This document shows, piece after piece, positions 13,899 through 22,561 of a stretch of DNA of 64,000 bases; position 1 is the first letter of the stretch, and each line of letters opens with the position of its first letter. The position numbers and the translations under genes are program-made. The stretch covers positions 62,001 through 126,000 of the IMG/VR virus record IMGVR_UViG_3300009181_000033. One strand, given 5' to 3'. The notes under the pieces are model-generated. The model ran no database searches, was not told where the DNA came from, and was given only the letters and a program-made list of their open reading frames with translations. Origin of the DNA: a virus.

Positions 13899-14702
13899 TC
13901 ATACAATAATAGTTTCCTCTGGTCTAACGGTTCCAAAGTAAGATGCCCGGGCCACCACACACTCGATAGAATTAGAAACACGTACCTTACAAGGTGTATG
14001 TGTGTGTCCTGCCAAAACAATCACACGTTTCTTCTTTCTACCTTCCATAACTCTCTCAATCATTTGGCCTAAAACAGTGTTTGCATTGTACGGCAACCAA
14101 AACTTTTCCATCTTGGTTCCAACCGCCCGGGTTGCCTCCTTCCACGGTGGGAAATGTGTAACAATGAAAATCGTCTTGTGACTCTCCAGGGAATCAACCA
14201 ATTTCTTCTCCAGTTGATTCGCAGACATTTCCGCAAGATGCCTAAAGAACTTGATTCTCGATTCCATGTCAGGCAAAACCCTCAAGTCATGTGTCAACAA
14301 CCAATCAGTTGTCCACTTCAAATACGATGGATCACCTGACAATGCATCATACCAACCTTCGGCACCAATCAGGGCAACATCTTCGTTGAGAGAAACAACA
14401 TCACTCTCGGTCAACCAATGAAGATTCGGATAAAAATCACAGAGTCGACGAACATCATCATGAACCGAATCCATGTATCGCCCATGATAATCATGGTTGC
14501 CAAGCACGAAATAGATTGGACCTGGAAAGTTACGTGCAAGATACCGCAAATCGTTTTCAAGATTCTTCCCAGAGGAAATATCCCCAGAAAGAAACAAACC
14601 ATCCGCATGAAGTCCTTCCAACCTTCGAACAAAGAACCTCTTCATCCACGGCAAAACCGACATATTTAAATGCGGATCACTATACCAAACATATCGTTTC
14701 AT
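13899..14702 (-). CDS. calcineurin-type metallophosphoesterase, 267 aa
   Basis: All metal-site motifs are present: SDPHLN (residues 8-13), LSGDISSGK, GNHDYHG, VTHFPPW and AGHTHTPCKV. The family includes phosphodiesterases and protein phosphatases; the substrate cannot be told from sequence. The start overlaps the stop of the gene upstream as ATGA, so the two are coupled. Confidence 0.9.
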   Translation of the reverse strand: MKRYVWYSDPHLNMSVLPWMKRFFVRRLEGLHADGLFLSGDISSGKNLENDLRYLARNFPGPIYFVLGNHDYHGRYMDSVHDDVRRLCDFYPNLHWLTESDVVSLNEDVALIGAEGWYDALSGDPSYLKWTTDWLLTHDLRVLPDMESRIKFFRHLAEMSANQLEKKLVDSLESHKTIFIVTHFPPWKEATRAVGTKMEKFWLPYNANTVLGQMIERVMEGRKKKRVIVLAGHTHTPCKVRVSNSIECVVARASYFGTVRPEETIIV

Positions 14703-15088
14703 ACATCCTCCAAATCAATCTCAAGTTCCCGCTTGCGTACCCAACTCCCGCCTTCCCTCGCCCAAAACTCCAACACCTTCAATGACTCCGAAGTCATGGT
14801 TGGTCCCACATTACAACATCCGGAATTTGGTGGATCACCATAGTAGAGATCTGGAATCAACAGAGAAGGTGGTTCCTTTTGATCTGCGGAGAATTTATCC
14901 CGCGTTAGTGAAACCTTAAAGAGTGTTCCACACGCCTGACAGACAATCAGGTATAAAACTACTTCGTTTGCATAGGGATTCGGTGCCAGGTCCGGATGAA
15001 ATGCACCATACCGTGGAACACCATTGTCATCCCACCACTCAGGCTTCTCAGTGATGCGTGAGAGAATGTCAGAATAACGTGTCTTCAT
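14699..15088 (-). CDS. hypothetical Cys-containing protein, 129 aa
   Basis: LIVCQACGTLFKVSL at about residues 46-60 gives a CxxCG half site and SGCCNVGP at about 91-98 the other, so a zinc knuckle is likely. The C-terminus is strongly charged (KRELEIDLEDV). Resembles phage zinc-ribbon proteins of unknown role. First gene of a transcript that ends with the phosphoesterase and the split gene. Confidence 0.72.
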   Translation of the reverse strand: MKTRYSDILSRITEKPEWWDDNGVPRYGAFHPDLAPNPYANEVVLYLIVCQACGTLFKVSLTRDKFSADQKEPPSLLIPDLYYGDPPNSGCCNVGPTMTSESLKVLEFWAREGGSWVRKRELEIDLEDV

Positions 15089-15127
15089 AAATAACCAGTT
15101 GATCCATAATACTTAGTTAGTATTAAG

Positions 15128-16186
15128 ATGAATAATGAGCAATTATTAAGAGAAGTAATTAGATTATCGTTAGTTGAACAATCGTTTCAACAACCTCAAT
15201 CAAAGATGCGCAAAATTAAACTAACAGTGCCTCAAGAAAGTGGTCTAATAAAGACAATAGAACTTTCTGAGAGTTATATTGTCGGTGTTCTTGGTATACC
15301 AAGAAATCTTCTATTAGAAAGTGTTTACGATTCCAAACTAAATAAAGTCATATTGAAAGAACATCTTCTATTTGAAGGTTGGTGGAGTGAAGCAAAACAA
15401 CTTCTTGGAAAAGGTATTGATAAAATCAAAGAAACAAGCAATGACATTGTTGATGTCATTGAAAACTTTGGATCAAATGCTAAAGGTGTGGTTGCAGGTC
15501 TTTGGGCGGCAGCATCTGACAGTAACATTCTAGGAAAAGTAACAGGCGCTGCATCACAACTTGCAAGTAGAAGAGCAACTGACATTTTTGAGCCACTTAC
15601 CAAGATTACAAACTTATTAAAAAGTACAGAAATTGGCAAAAAAGCAGCTGGTGTATTTTCAAATATCATTGAAAAAATTAAAACTTTACTGAAGTCTTTC
15701 ACTTCGTTAGATGGATGGAAAGGAATGTTGTCTTCTGCTGCTGTTTATCTTGGCATAAAGTTTCTCAGATCTAAAATCGGAACTACAATTCAAGACATAG
15801 CAGATAAATGTAAATCAGGAGATTGGAAAAGCATTGCAAATGAAATTACAAAAGGTGTTTTTGCAAAAAGTTTAGATGCAATATCTGCTCCCGAAACTGA
15901 GCAAGAAAATGAAGAAAATGAAGAAGATGAAGAAGATGAAGAAACTTCATCCGAAGGTTCGTATATACGAATAGTCATCAACTTCATTAACAGCAAAGTT
16001 ATTAATGCGATTAAAAACTTTATTTTTGAAAAAATCAAATCAATCGCCGGCGATGCCATCGCAGCGCTCGCAGGCCCGGTAGCATGGATAAAAACCGCAG
16101 TAACAATATTCAAAACAACAGATTTCGTTGTTGAAACTTTAATGGACATAATTTCACGCGCAAAAGGTCCATTTAACAAATTGTAA
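15128..16186 (+). CDS. virion-associated-type helical protein, 352 aa
   Basis: The opening MNNEQLLREVIRLSLVEQ is a distant version of the N-terminal helix found on putative packaged proteins. Residues about 90-230 are helical and amphipathic with repeated TKITNLLKSTE/KIKTLLKSFT patterns, and about 260-275 is an acidic run (EENEEDEEDEE). Hydrophobic helices near the C-terminus (AIAALAGPVAWIKTAVTIF) could enter a membrane. It is the only plus-strand gene for 7 kb apart from tnpB and is AT rich. A role in the virion or at DNA entry is inference. Confidence 0.65.
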   Translation: MNNEQLLREVIRLSLVEQSFQQPQSKMRKIKLTVPQESGLIKTIELSESYIVGVLGIPRNLLLESVYDSKLNKVILKEHLLFEGWWSEAKQLLGKGIDKIKETSNDIVDVIENFGSNAKGVVAGLWAAASDSNILGKVTGAASQLASRRATDIFEPLTKITNLLKSTEIGKKAAGVFSNIIEKIKTLLKSFTSLDGWKGMLSSAAVYLGIKFLRSKIGTTIQDIADKCKSGDWKSIANEITKGVFAKSLDAISAPETEQENEENEEDEEDEETSSEGSYIRIVINFINSKVINAIKNFIFEKIKSIAGDAIAALAGPVAWIKTAVTIFKTTDFVVETLMDIISRAKGPFNKL

Positions 16187-16343
16187 CCTTACATCGGTGT
16201 AACAACAATTAACTTACGCGAGAAATATAGAAAAATACCTATATATCAAAATACGAAATCAGCAAAAACAAAAAGTAAAAACAAACGATTAAAGTACCTA
16301 CAACCTTCCCTTGTGATTCATCGGACCTGTCGCTGTAATCGTC
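16187..16343. other. convergent intergenic region
   Basis: 157 AT-rich bases between a plus-strand and a minus-strand gene end. I see no clear stem-loop terminator. Confidence 0.35.
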
Positions 16344-16613
16344 CTAAAACTCACTCCCGGCGTCGTCGACAAGTGTCCCCCCCAACTGACACCTGCTTCC
16401 CATCTCCATTAGCCTAACCCAAGAATGCATCACCCAACCAATTTCGGTACCAAACATAACCTTCAACCAATCTTCACCCCACCAATTTTCGATGTCCAAT
16501 ACGAGTCCGGGAATTCCATAAACATTCATTAACCTCTGTCCACCAAAATTTCCAATTTGGACACAAGGCGAAATGTTCTCTGTAGCCGTACACACCAAAT
16601 CGCCGGGTTTCAT
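16344..16613 (-). CDS. PGD-family protein, 89 aa
   Basis: MKPGDLVCTATENISPCVQI, PGLVLDIENWWGEDWLKVMF, GTEIGWVMHSWVRLMEMGSR. The GTEIGW block is the usual third block. ATGA overlap with the upstream membrane protein. Confidence 0.8.
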   Translation of the reverse strand: MKPGDLVCTATENISPCVQIGNFGGQRLMNVYGIPGLVLDIENWWGEDWLKVMFGTEIGWVMHSWVRLMEMGSRCQLGGTLVDDAGSEF

Positions 16614-16942
16614 GGGCTCACTGGATGTCTTTCATCTACGCAACGAAGTGGATCCTCACAAGAACACACAACAAGGGTGCTTCCATCGTCTTTCTCCTGA
16701 ATTTCAATAAATCCCTTTACACACTCAATCCTTGTATCCATCTTCGCTAAAACAACGAAAGGAGTGCACGTTGTGGGAACTGTGGGAGTTGAAACAGTTG
16801 TTGCCTGAGACAATGAATCATCAATGTTTTTCGAAATAAAAAGTGTAATAACAATTAAAGTTGCAACTGCAAATACACCTACGAAAATTCTTCTCTTACT
16901 CATGTCATTCTTCTCCATAAACATAATTTGCTTCAGTTTCAT
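16610..16942 (-). CDS. membrane-anchored small protein, 110 aa
   Basis: A basic start is followed by one membrane helix (RIFVGVFAVATLIVITLFIS, about residues 17-36), then a Thr/Pro linker and a periplasm-side domain with five Cys (CTPF, CVKGF, CSCEDPLRC), which could form disulphides. Start 16,942 makes an ATGA overlap; Met 14 (MSKRR) with a nearer AGAAG is a possible alternative. Function unknown. Confidence 0.7.
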   Translation of the reverse strand: MKLKQIMFMEKNDMSKRRIFVGVFAVATLIVITLFISKNIDDSLSQATTVSTPTVPTTCTPFVVLAKMDTRIECVKGFIEIQEKDDGSTLVVCSCEDPLRCVDERHPVSP

Positions 16943-17154
16943 GTCCATTCGGCCCAATTGTAATCAATCAAATAGATGGCTTGTCCATGTAACACCTCTA
17001 GTCCATGTTTCGTAAGGGTACGTGTGTTTGCCGTGATTGCAATACCTTTTCCCGCGTGTTCACTAACATCATCCAGCAACATTCCAAAGCATACTCGCCA
17101 TCGGGATTTTTCACTCTCCCACTTTCTCCACTTCACCATATCACCTGGCTTCAC
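16939..17154 (-). CDS. PGD-family protein, GTG start, 71 aa
   Basis: VKPGDMVKWRKWESEKSRWR, VCFGMLLDDVSEHAGKGIAI, then a LTKHGLEVLHGQAIYLIDYN end. The GTG at 17,154 lies in a 14-bp overlap with the upstream gene, identical in length to the overlap at 6,015. A longer frame to 17,220 is rejected. Confidence 0.75.
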   Translation of the reverse strand: MKPGDMVKWRKWESEKSRWRVCFGMLLDDVSEHAGKGIAITANTRTLTKHGLEVLHGQAIYLIDYNWAEWT

Positions 17155-17371
17155 TGACAACCTCAAATTCCAGCTCATCATTTGGCATCTGAAAGAAATC
17201 CCAAACATCAACCACACCATCGTTCTTTAGAACACGAAACACGTGGGTAGGATAGACACCAAGTCCTCGTGACCAATAATCGAGCGGATTAAGAACCTCT
17301 AGGATCAATCCAGATTCACCATCCTCAAAGAACGTGGTCTTGATGTAGTCACCCGACTTTGGAGAAATCAC
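17141..17371 (-). CDS. PGD-family variant (PKSGDYIKT), 76 aa
   Basis: MISPKSGDYIKTTFFEDGES, GLILEVLNPLDYWSRGLGVY, VLKNDGVVDVWDFFQMPNDE. ATGA overlap with the upstream gene. Confidence 0.77.
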   Translation of the reverse strand: MISPKSGDYIKTTFFEDGESGLILEVLNPLDYWSRGLGVYPTHVFRVLKNDGVVDVWDFFQMPNDELEFEVVSEAR

Positions 17372-17598
17372 TTTACCTCCGTAAAATAACTAGAGTTACT
17401 CCAACCAACGTATCCATTCGCCAACCACCGAACCCACAATTCACGATTCTTGGCAGTCTCAAGAATGATTCCGGTTGTATTGCGGGGTGCATCTGGAATG
17501 AGAGGATTTACCCAATCGTTCTTGAAATTTTCAGCCCCAGGAATCGACGTAAACATCGGGAGATTACAGAGACACTTGACGAGGCTTCCTGACTGCAT
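17368..17598 (-). CDS. PGD-family variant (MQSGSLVKC), 76 aa
   Basis: Starts MQSGSLVKCLCNLPMFTSIP, then NTTGIILETAKNRELWVRWL and GYVGWSNSSYFTEVK. ATG 6 nt after a -10 box whose spacer is 18 bp. Confidence 0.77.
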   Translation of the reverse strand: MQSGSLVKCLCNLPMFTSIPGAENFKNDWVNPLIPDAPRNTTGIILETAKNRELWVRWLANGYVGWSNSSYFTEVK

Positions 17599-17604
17599 AT
17601 AACT

Positions 17605-17634
17605 ACCATATCACGTCTCAATCACAAATTTGCA
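17605..17634 (-). promoter_or_regulatory. TGCAAA-class promoter, 18-bp spacer
   Basis: -35 TGCAAA at 17629-17634, -10 TATGGT at 17605-17610; ATG 17,598 is 6 nt away. A second TGCAAA lies a few bases further upstream. Confidence 0.65.
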
Positions 17635-17664
17635 AAATTTGCACAAGTTTTTTCTATCTTGAAA

Positions 17665-18320
17665 TCAACCTGAGGAAAGGAAGTTTTGCATTTTCGGACT
17701 AGACTTCGCAAGAGTCGACCACACAACACGACCGATTCTCACCGGTCCCAATGCCAAAACTTCATTCTCGTCAGACTTACTCCTCAACGAGAGCAAATTA
17801 TAAAACCCATCAGGTCCACTCAAAAACGTTCCGCTGTTTTCGGCCACGTCTGCCGCCAAGATCACAATCATTCTCTTTCCAGGTGGCACAGAAGCTGTTG
17901 CAAATCGATACGCAATCGCCGGTTCATTCGTCCACGAATCAGCATTTTTTTGTGGGCTATATGTTCCACCCACAACCGCGTCACCTTCCAGCTCGTCAGC
18001 GAAGTCAGGAGATACTCCAAGTCCCCGGAGAAGCCCCACAGCCTCCTCCTTTGACAGTAACATTCCTCTATAAACTGTTTGAACAGCAGGCGGTTTCAAC
18101 ACGTCATCGTACGATCCATCCGCCAAACCAGCACGTAGCACGGCAACAGATTCAGGCGACATGTTGGTGCTCCACAAGATCTGCTTCGAAAGTTGTCGAA
18201 AAGTATCCTTTTCTATTTCGGTATCAGGTTCAGGCAAACGTTGAACTCTCGAATCACCAAAGGCATATGCACTATTTCTTCCCTAATGAGAGAACGAAGC
18301 TCAGATAAACGTATCTTCAT
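17665..18320 (-). pseudogene. ADP-ribosyltransferase-like protein with N-terminal tag, frameshifted
   Basis: From ATG 18,320 the frame encodes MKIRLSELRSLIREEI, the shared N-terminal helix, then needs a -1 shift near 18,272-18,280 (GAAGAAATAG) to enter the long frame to 17,665. The long part has the R-S-E pattern of arginine-type ADP-ribosyltransferases: VYRGMLLS (Arg), NADSWTNEPAIAYRFA (Ser), and SDENEVLALG (E-x-E). One added A in the A-run would restore a 218-residue protein. T4 Alt and ModA/B are such enzymes, Alt being injected with the DNA. The assignment rests on motifs only. The break may be real, programmed or a consensus error. Confidence 0.6.
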
Positions 18321-18341
18321 GACGTTAAATATGGTCCCATC

Positions 18342-18611
18342 TTATTCAAGATTGTCGACGTTGTCTACGAGAGTCTTGAGAATCCAGCCCATTTTTCCTC
18401 GAGAAGTCAATGCCCACACATAATTTTCACATTCTGACGTCCTAATAACTACTCCTATTTCTTCGTACTTAAAGGTGCCGATTGTGTCGATTATCTCTTC
18501 ATTCCATATGCGTGCAGAAATGGAAGGAGTGATGAGATCGCCAGGAAATATTTTTTTTGATTTTTCTCCGCCGATCTTCTTGGGAGCGTTGCCCACATAT
18601 CGATGTTTCAT
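18342..18611 (-). CDS. PGD-family protein with basic leader, 89 aa
   Basis: A 21-residue Lys/Gly leader precedes FPGDLITPSISARI; YEEIGVVIRTSECENYVWAL and SRGKMGWILKTLVDNVDNLE follow. AT-rich codon use differs from the runs at 4-8 kb. Confidence 0.77.
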   Translation of the reverse strand: MKHRYVGNAPKKIGGEKSKKIFPGDLITPSISARIWNEEIIDTIGTFKYEEIGVVIRTSECENYVWALTSRGKMGWILKTLVDNVDNLE

Positions 18612-18612
18612 G

Positions 18613-18843
18613 TTATGATATTTTTTCTATTGAAAATATAAGATTTGAATTTAAAGAAGAATAGTCATCACCTATCAAAAAGCGAAGCCACGTAAATTCG
18701 CCCCATTTCCCAGAGCCTGATCTTGAATTTTGTTGTGTTTCAATAAAAATGCCGACGTACACGGAACCCATGATGCTCCGAATTTTAACCAGATCACCCG
18801 GGTCCAATTCAATTTCTTTGGAGCTATTATATTTCACCAACAT
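18613..18843 (-). CDS. PGD-family protein, 76 aa
   Basis: MLVKYNSSKEIELDPGDLVK places the motif at residues 15-19; YVGIFIETQQNSRSGSGKWG and an Asp/Ser-rich end follow. One base separates it from the gene downstream. Confidence 0.77.
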   Translation of the reverse strand: MLVKYNSSKEIELDPGDLVKIRSIMGSVYVGIFIETQQNSRSGSGKWGEFTWLRFLIGDDYSSLNSNLIFSIEKIS

Positions 18844-19084
18844 GGCTCAAAACTCTCACCAAAAAATTATTTTCCAATTCCTTGCTGGTTATCCAAACAC
18901 TCTTAACACAACCATCCACCAATAGCTTCATTGCAAAAACCCCGACCATCTCCAAATCACAAATCTTATTATCAAATCCCAAAAAAATTGCCAAAAAATG
19001 ATTGTTCTCTATCGAGTGACTATACACCCCTCTGATCTCGAGAAGATCACCGATAGTGATTTTTTCATTTTTATTTTTCGACAT
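18827..19084 (-). CDS. PGD-like protein, 85 aa
   Basis: MSKNKNEKITIGDLLEIRGV has IGD for PGD; FLAIFLGFDNKICDLEMVGV and LVDGCVKSVWITSKELENNF are blocks two and three. Overlaps the next gene by 17 bp. ATATAATTA lies just before the start on the sense strand. Confidence 0.7.
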   Translation of the reverse strand: MSKNKNEKITIGDLLEIRGVYSHSIENNHFLAIFLGFDNKICDLEMVGVFAMKLLVDGCVKSVWITSKELENNFLVRVLSHVGEI

Positions 19085-19179
19085 CGAAAATAATTATATT
19101 TGATTTGTTGAAAGTGAAATCATTGGCTTGGCCAACTCCCAATAATTCAATTCCTGATAAAATGAGTTTCATAAGAAAA

Positions 19180-19212
19180 TCGGTCGGACTCCCACAAAGA
19201 GAATCCGACCGA
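19180..19212. terminator. CGGTCGGA-class bidirectional terminator
   Basis: 9-bp stem TCGGTCGGA/TCCGACCGA; GTTGTTTTTTG follows on the plus strand and ATTTTC on the minus. Ends the adhesin gene at 19,239. Confidence 0.8.
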
Positions 19213-19238
19213 AGTTGTTTTTTGTGTTACCTAACGAA

Positions 19239-22200
19239 TCAACCAATTAGGGTGAATGGTGCAGTGGGTGGCGTGAAGTCTCCACTGTACAACGCAGTTC
19301 CCTTGGTGAATCGCACTTCGTCAATGTAGCCATTGAACTCAATTCCCAAAACAGTGGAATAGTCAAACACGTTGCCCAAAATCAAACCATTTTGAGCCAA
19401 GTTAAACGAAAATGTTGTTGAGCCATCGCACACACCGTTCAAGTAAACGTATACTGTGTTTCCTTTTCTAGAAACTGCAACGTGATACCAGGTGTTTAAT
19501 TGGATCGCAGTATTGCAAGTCAGATAGGTACCACCTGCTGTATAGAGCTTCAACTTATTCGCAGAGTTCGTACAGATGAGGAGACCATCCTGTGAACTAA
19601 CTCTGGTGTCAACCATACTATTGTAGTAGTCTCCAGGGAAACCCGTGCTCATGGCACTCATATTGAACCAATACTCTATTGTAAAGTCACCTGTTCCAAG
19701 CGCAAAGTCAGAAGAAGTCGCCGCAACCCTTGCGCCCGACCCTCTACCTCCTGGTAGATAGAGCGAAGAACTTCCAAATTTCGACTTGGTCGTTGAGATA
19801 GCAGTCCCGGTCCCATACGCTGTAAATGTCTTTGGTGAAGTTGAACTGTCCGTGAACGTTGTGCTTCCATTTGATCCCTCAAAGTGAAGCAAACAATTAT
19901 TCCCATCGGTAAATGGTGCAGTGGGTGGCGTGAAGCTGTTGTTGTAGGCACACTTTCCAACCAATATGCGGAATTCATCAAAGTAACCATTGGTTGTTCT
20001 GGCACCGCCGGCGGCTGTCGGACAATTTCCGATATAAATTGTATCAGTGTATAAGGTTCCTGTAGCCCCTGACGTTCCAACAAGATTTCCATCGTAATAG
20101 ATCTTTATTGGACCCGAGCTGGTTTCTCTTGTTACTGCGAAATGGTGCCAAGCATTTGCAGTGACTGTACCAGTCGCCGCCAATGAACCACCCCAGCTAG
20201 TACCGTTATATGACCAATACGAATACAATTGATTTGCACCAGTCACCATCAAAAGCAATCCTTTAAATTCATCACCTGTTATTATAAATTGCTCACCTGC
20301 GCTTAAAGCATTCAGGTAGAACCAACCCTCAATGGTGAAGGGACGGTCGAGGAGAGCAATGGGTCTAGCTTCGGTGCGATCCATTTTGACATAATTTGCA
20401 ACATTTCCATTTAGTTTTAGAGAAGAACCTCCAAATTTTGACTGCAATGTTGAAATTTGAGCGGCACCGATAAATGAAACTCTACAAGGCGCAATATTCG
20501 TTGTTTCGTCTATCGTTGAAGTTTGACCATTGATGCCATCAAAATTTAACAAAACTGCAGTCTTTGAATTGCCGGTAACTGGTGTGGTTGGAGCAGTGAA
20601 ATTTCCAGTATAAACTGCCTCACCTAATTGAACCCTTATGTTGTCCATGTAACCATCAAAAGGTGATATTGACTGGGCATGCGCAGCCAAACCTACGTAG
20701 AAATAACGGTAGGAACCAAATGTTGTATTGCAAGCTTGTGACAACACAGATGTACCATTAACATAAATGTTAAATGTGGATCCATTACGAACTGCTGCTA
20801 TGTGGTACCACTGATTAATCTGTGGAACAAACGAAGTGACCCCCGCATAACCGGTCGCATCATCAACAAATCTCAGTACATTTGTTGAACTTTGAATAAA
20901 CAATTGAGGACCAGCAACACCCGCAGAACCATTCCAGAACTCTATGAGATTTTGGAAACCAATGTTGTTGGAATTAAAGTAGAACCAACCTTCCATCGTG
21001 AAGTCTTGTGTTCCAAAGGAATAAGTGTTTGCACTTGGGTTTGCGAACTGGAGCTTGTTGGTGTTGGTGCCATTGAGGTAAAGGGATTTGCCACCGAACT
21101 TTGATTGGGCGGTGGAGGTGGCAACGGTGCCGATGCGATGCTGGGTTAGGGGAGATTGGGCAGAGTCTAAAAGGGGAGAAACGTCTTTTACGGTAACAGT
21201 ACTGTTGCCATTATTTGAAACAAATAATTTTGAATTTGCAGCAACAACACCATAAGGATTAGTAAATCCTGCAAAAGTTGTCGTAACTGAATTTGTTGAA
21301 ATGTCTATAACAGAAACTGTGTTTCCACTATAATTAGCAACATATAGTTTTTTGCCATCTGGACTCACAGATGATCCATATGGTGCTGCACCGACAGTGA
21401 TATCGGTTCCTTTTGTTGAGCTTGAAAAATAAACTGGTGACACGGTCCCGCTAGCATTAGTGTAATTTGAATAGTAAGCAGCGTTAGTTGCTTTTGTTGC
21501 AACATAAGCTCCGGAAAAACCGGTTAAAGTTGACAACAGAGATATAGCACCAGTATCTTGGTTTAAAGAATAAACCTTTACGCTAGATCCTAAGCTTACA
21601 TATAATTTAGTGCCATCAGACGATACTACTGGGGCATATACACCCCATGTCGTGTCTCCCAATAGTGTAGCCGAAGGTGTTGCGGCAGTTAAATCAATCC
21701 TATATAAACCTGCGTTTTGACATGCGACGAATAAAAATTTATCATTTGTAGTTATTGCCGACGAATGAACGCCAGTTCCTGTTGTCACAGAGCTAAAAGA
21801 GCCATTTGTTGTGTCTACAATATAAACTTTATTTTGACTGTAGTTAGTTCCATAAATTTTCGTACCCGTTGAATTTATTGTCAACTGGTGAATTTTATTA
21901 CCCTCTGTTTCGAGAGTTTGTGTTTTCGTTCCTGAGGCAACGTCAATTACATGAATTCCACTTCCCGAAGCGAGAGACCATGAACCAATATAAGCTTTTG
22001 CACCATCAGGCGAAAGAATACCTTGCATTGGTGTTGTGGCGCTTATTGTTGAGTCTGCCACCGAAGCAGCGTCATCGAAGTGCAGCAACATCTTCGTATA
22101 AGGATCAGTAGTGATCGTGGCGGTTCCATTGATAATCTGCTGGATGATAGAAGATGTCCTCTTACGAAGAGCGGTCTTCGACATGTCACCCTTGTTCTTG

Positions 22201-22241
22201 GCGACGACCTTGGTCATGTCGCCCTTAAATTTTATAGGCAT
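19239..22241 (-). CDS. large adhesin: attachment segment, beta-propeller, three LamG domains, 1000 aa
   Basis: MPIKFKGDMTKVVAKNKGDM is the attachment segment, almost the same as in the adhesin at 51,565. Residues about 60-330 are YVTN-type propeller repeats (SPDGAKAYIGSWSLASGSGI, TGTKIYGTNYSQNKVYIVDT, SSDGTKLYVSLGSSVKVYSL). Three concanavalin/LamG-like domains follow, each with FTMEGWFYFNSN, FTIEGWFYLNAL or FTIEYWFNMSAM and an IDEVRFTKGTALYSGDFTPP-like end. Start 22,241 is set by the match with the other adhesin; upst translation is leader. Expected receptor-binding fibre or spike. Leader of 66 nt contains a GGAACT/AGTTCC hairpin. Confidence 0.85.
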   Translation of the reverse strand: MPIKFKGDMTKVVAKNKGDMSKTALRKRTSSIIQQIINGTATITTDPYTKMLLHFDDAASVADSTISATTPMQGILSPDGAKAYIGSWSLASGSGIHVIDVASGTKTQTLETEGNKIHQLTINSTGTKIYGTNYSQNKVYIVDTTNGSFSSVTTGTGVHSSAITTNDKFLFVACQNAGLYRIDLTAATPSATLLGDTTWGVYAPVVSSDGTKLYVSLGSSVKVYSLNQDTGAISLLSTLTGFSGAYVATKATNAAYYSNYTNASGTVSPVYFSSSTKGTDITVGAAPYGSSVSPDGKKLYVANYSGNTVSVIDISTNSVTTTFAGFTNPYGVVAANSKLFVSNNGNSTVTVKDVSPLLDSAQSPLTQHRIGTVATSTAQSKFGGKSLYLNGTNTNKLQFANPSANTYSFGTQDFTMEGWFYFNSNNIGFQNLIEFWNGSAGVAGPQLFIQSSTNVLRFVDDATGYAGVTSFVPQINQWYHIAAVRNGSTFNIYVNGTSVLSQACNTTFGSYRYFYVGLAAHAQSISPFDGYMDNIRVQLGEAVYTGNFTAPTTPVTGNSKTAVLLNFDGINGQTSTIDETTNIAPCRVSFIGAAQISTLQSKFGGSSLKLNGNVANYVKMDRTEARPIALLDRPFTIEGWFYLNALSAGEQFIITGDEFKGLLLMVTGANQLYSYWSYNGTSWGGSLAATGTVTANAWHHFAVTRETSSGPIKIYYDGNLVGTSGATGTLYTDTIYIGNCPTAAGGARTTNGYFDEFRILVGKCAYNNSFTPPTAPFTDGNNCLLHFEGSNGSTTFTDSSTSPKTFTAYGTGTAISTTKSKFGSSSLYLPGGRGSGARVAATSSDFALGTGDFTIEYWFNMSAMSTGFPGDYYNSMVDTRVSSQDGLLICTNSANKLKLYTAGGTYLTCNTAIQLNTWYHVAVSRKGNTVYVYLNGVCDGSTTFSFNLAQNGLILGNVFDYSTVLGIEFNGYIDEVRFTKGTALYSGDFTPPTAPFTLIG

Positions 22242-22307
22242 AATAGTACTAATTTCCTTTCCGGAACTCCGCGAAAGTTCCGTCGACGTATAAATATAAT
22301 TCAATGT
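22201..22307. repeat. 107-bp inverted repeat copy, adhesin 5' end
   Basis: Identical over 107 bp, in opposite orientation, to 51,499-51,605. It covers a TATATTTATA box, the leader and the first 13 codons of both large adhesins. Confidence 0.85.
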
Positions 22308-22314
22308 CGAATAT

Positions 22315-22560
22315 TTAAAATTTAAAAGCGCTGTCCTTCGGCGCGTCCAGGACCAGGTGCATGTCTCCTTCCCACACATCGAAAGACTTGATGAATCCAT
22401 CGATTAAAATGGTGGCTGTGACCATCGGTGGGAAAACCAATTGTCCTTCTTCTGGCAGCTCGAGCGCCAACAACAGGCCCGTATAGCGCCGGCCGCCGGA
22501 ATATACGTCGACAAAATCGCCGGGCTTGAAATCTTTCCAATTCGAATTTTTCACGGCCAT
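22315..22560 (-). CDS. PGD-family protein, 81 aa
   Basis: Start at 22,560 (MAVKNSNWKDFKPGDFVDVY), one base after the transporter stop. YTGLLLALELPEEGQLVFPP is block two; ILIDGFIKSFDVWEGDMHLV is block three. High-GC codons, unlike the PGD genes just to the left. Confidence 0.75.
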   Translation of the reverse strand: MAVKNSNWKDFKPGDFVDVYSGGRRYTGLLLALELPEEGQLVFPPMVTATILIDGFIKSFDVWEGDMHLVLDAPKDSAFKF

Positions 22561-22561
22561 C

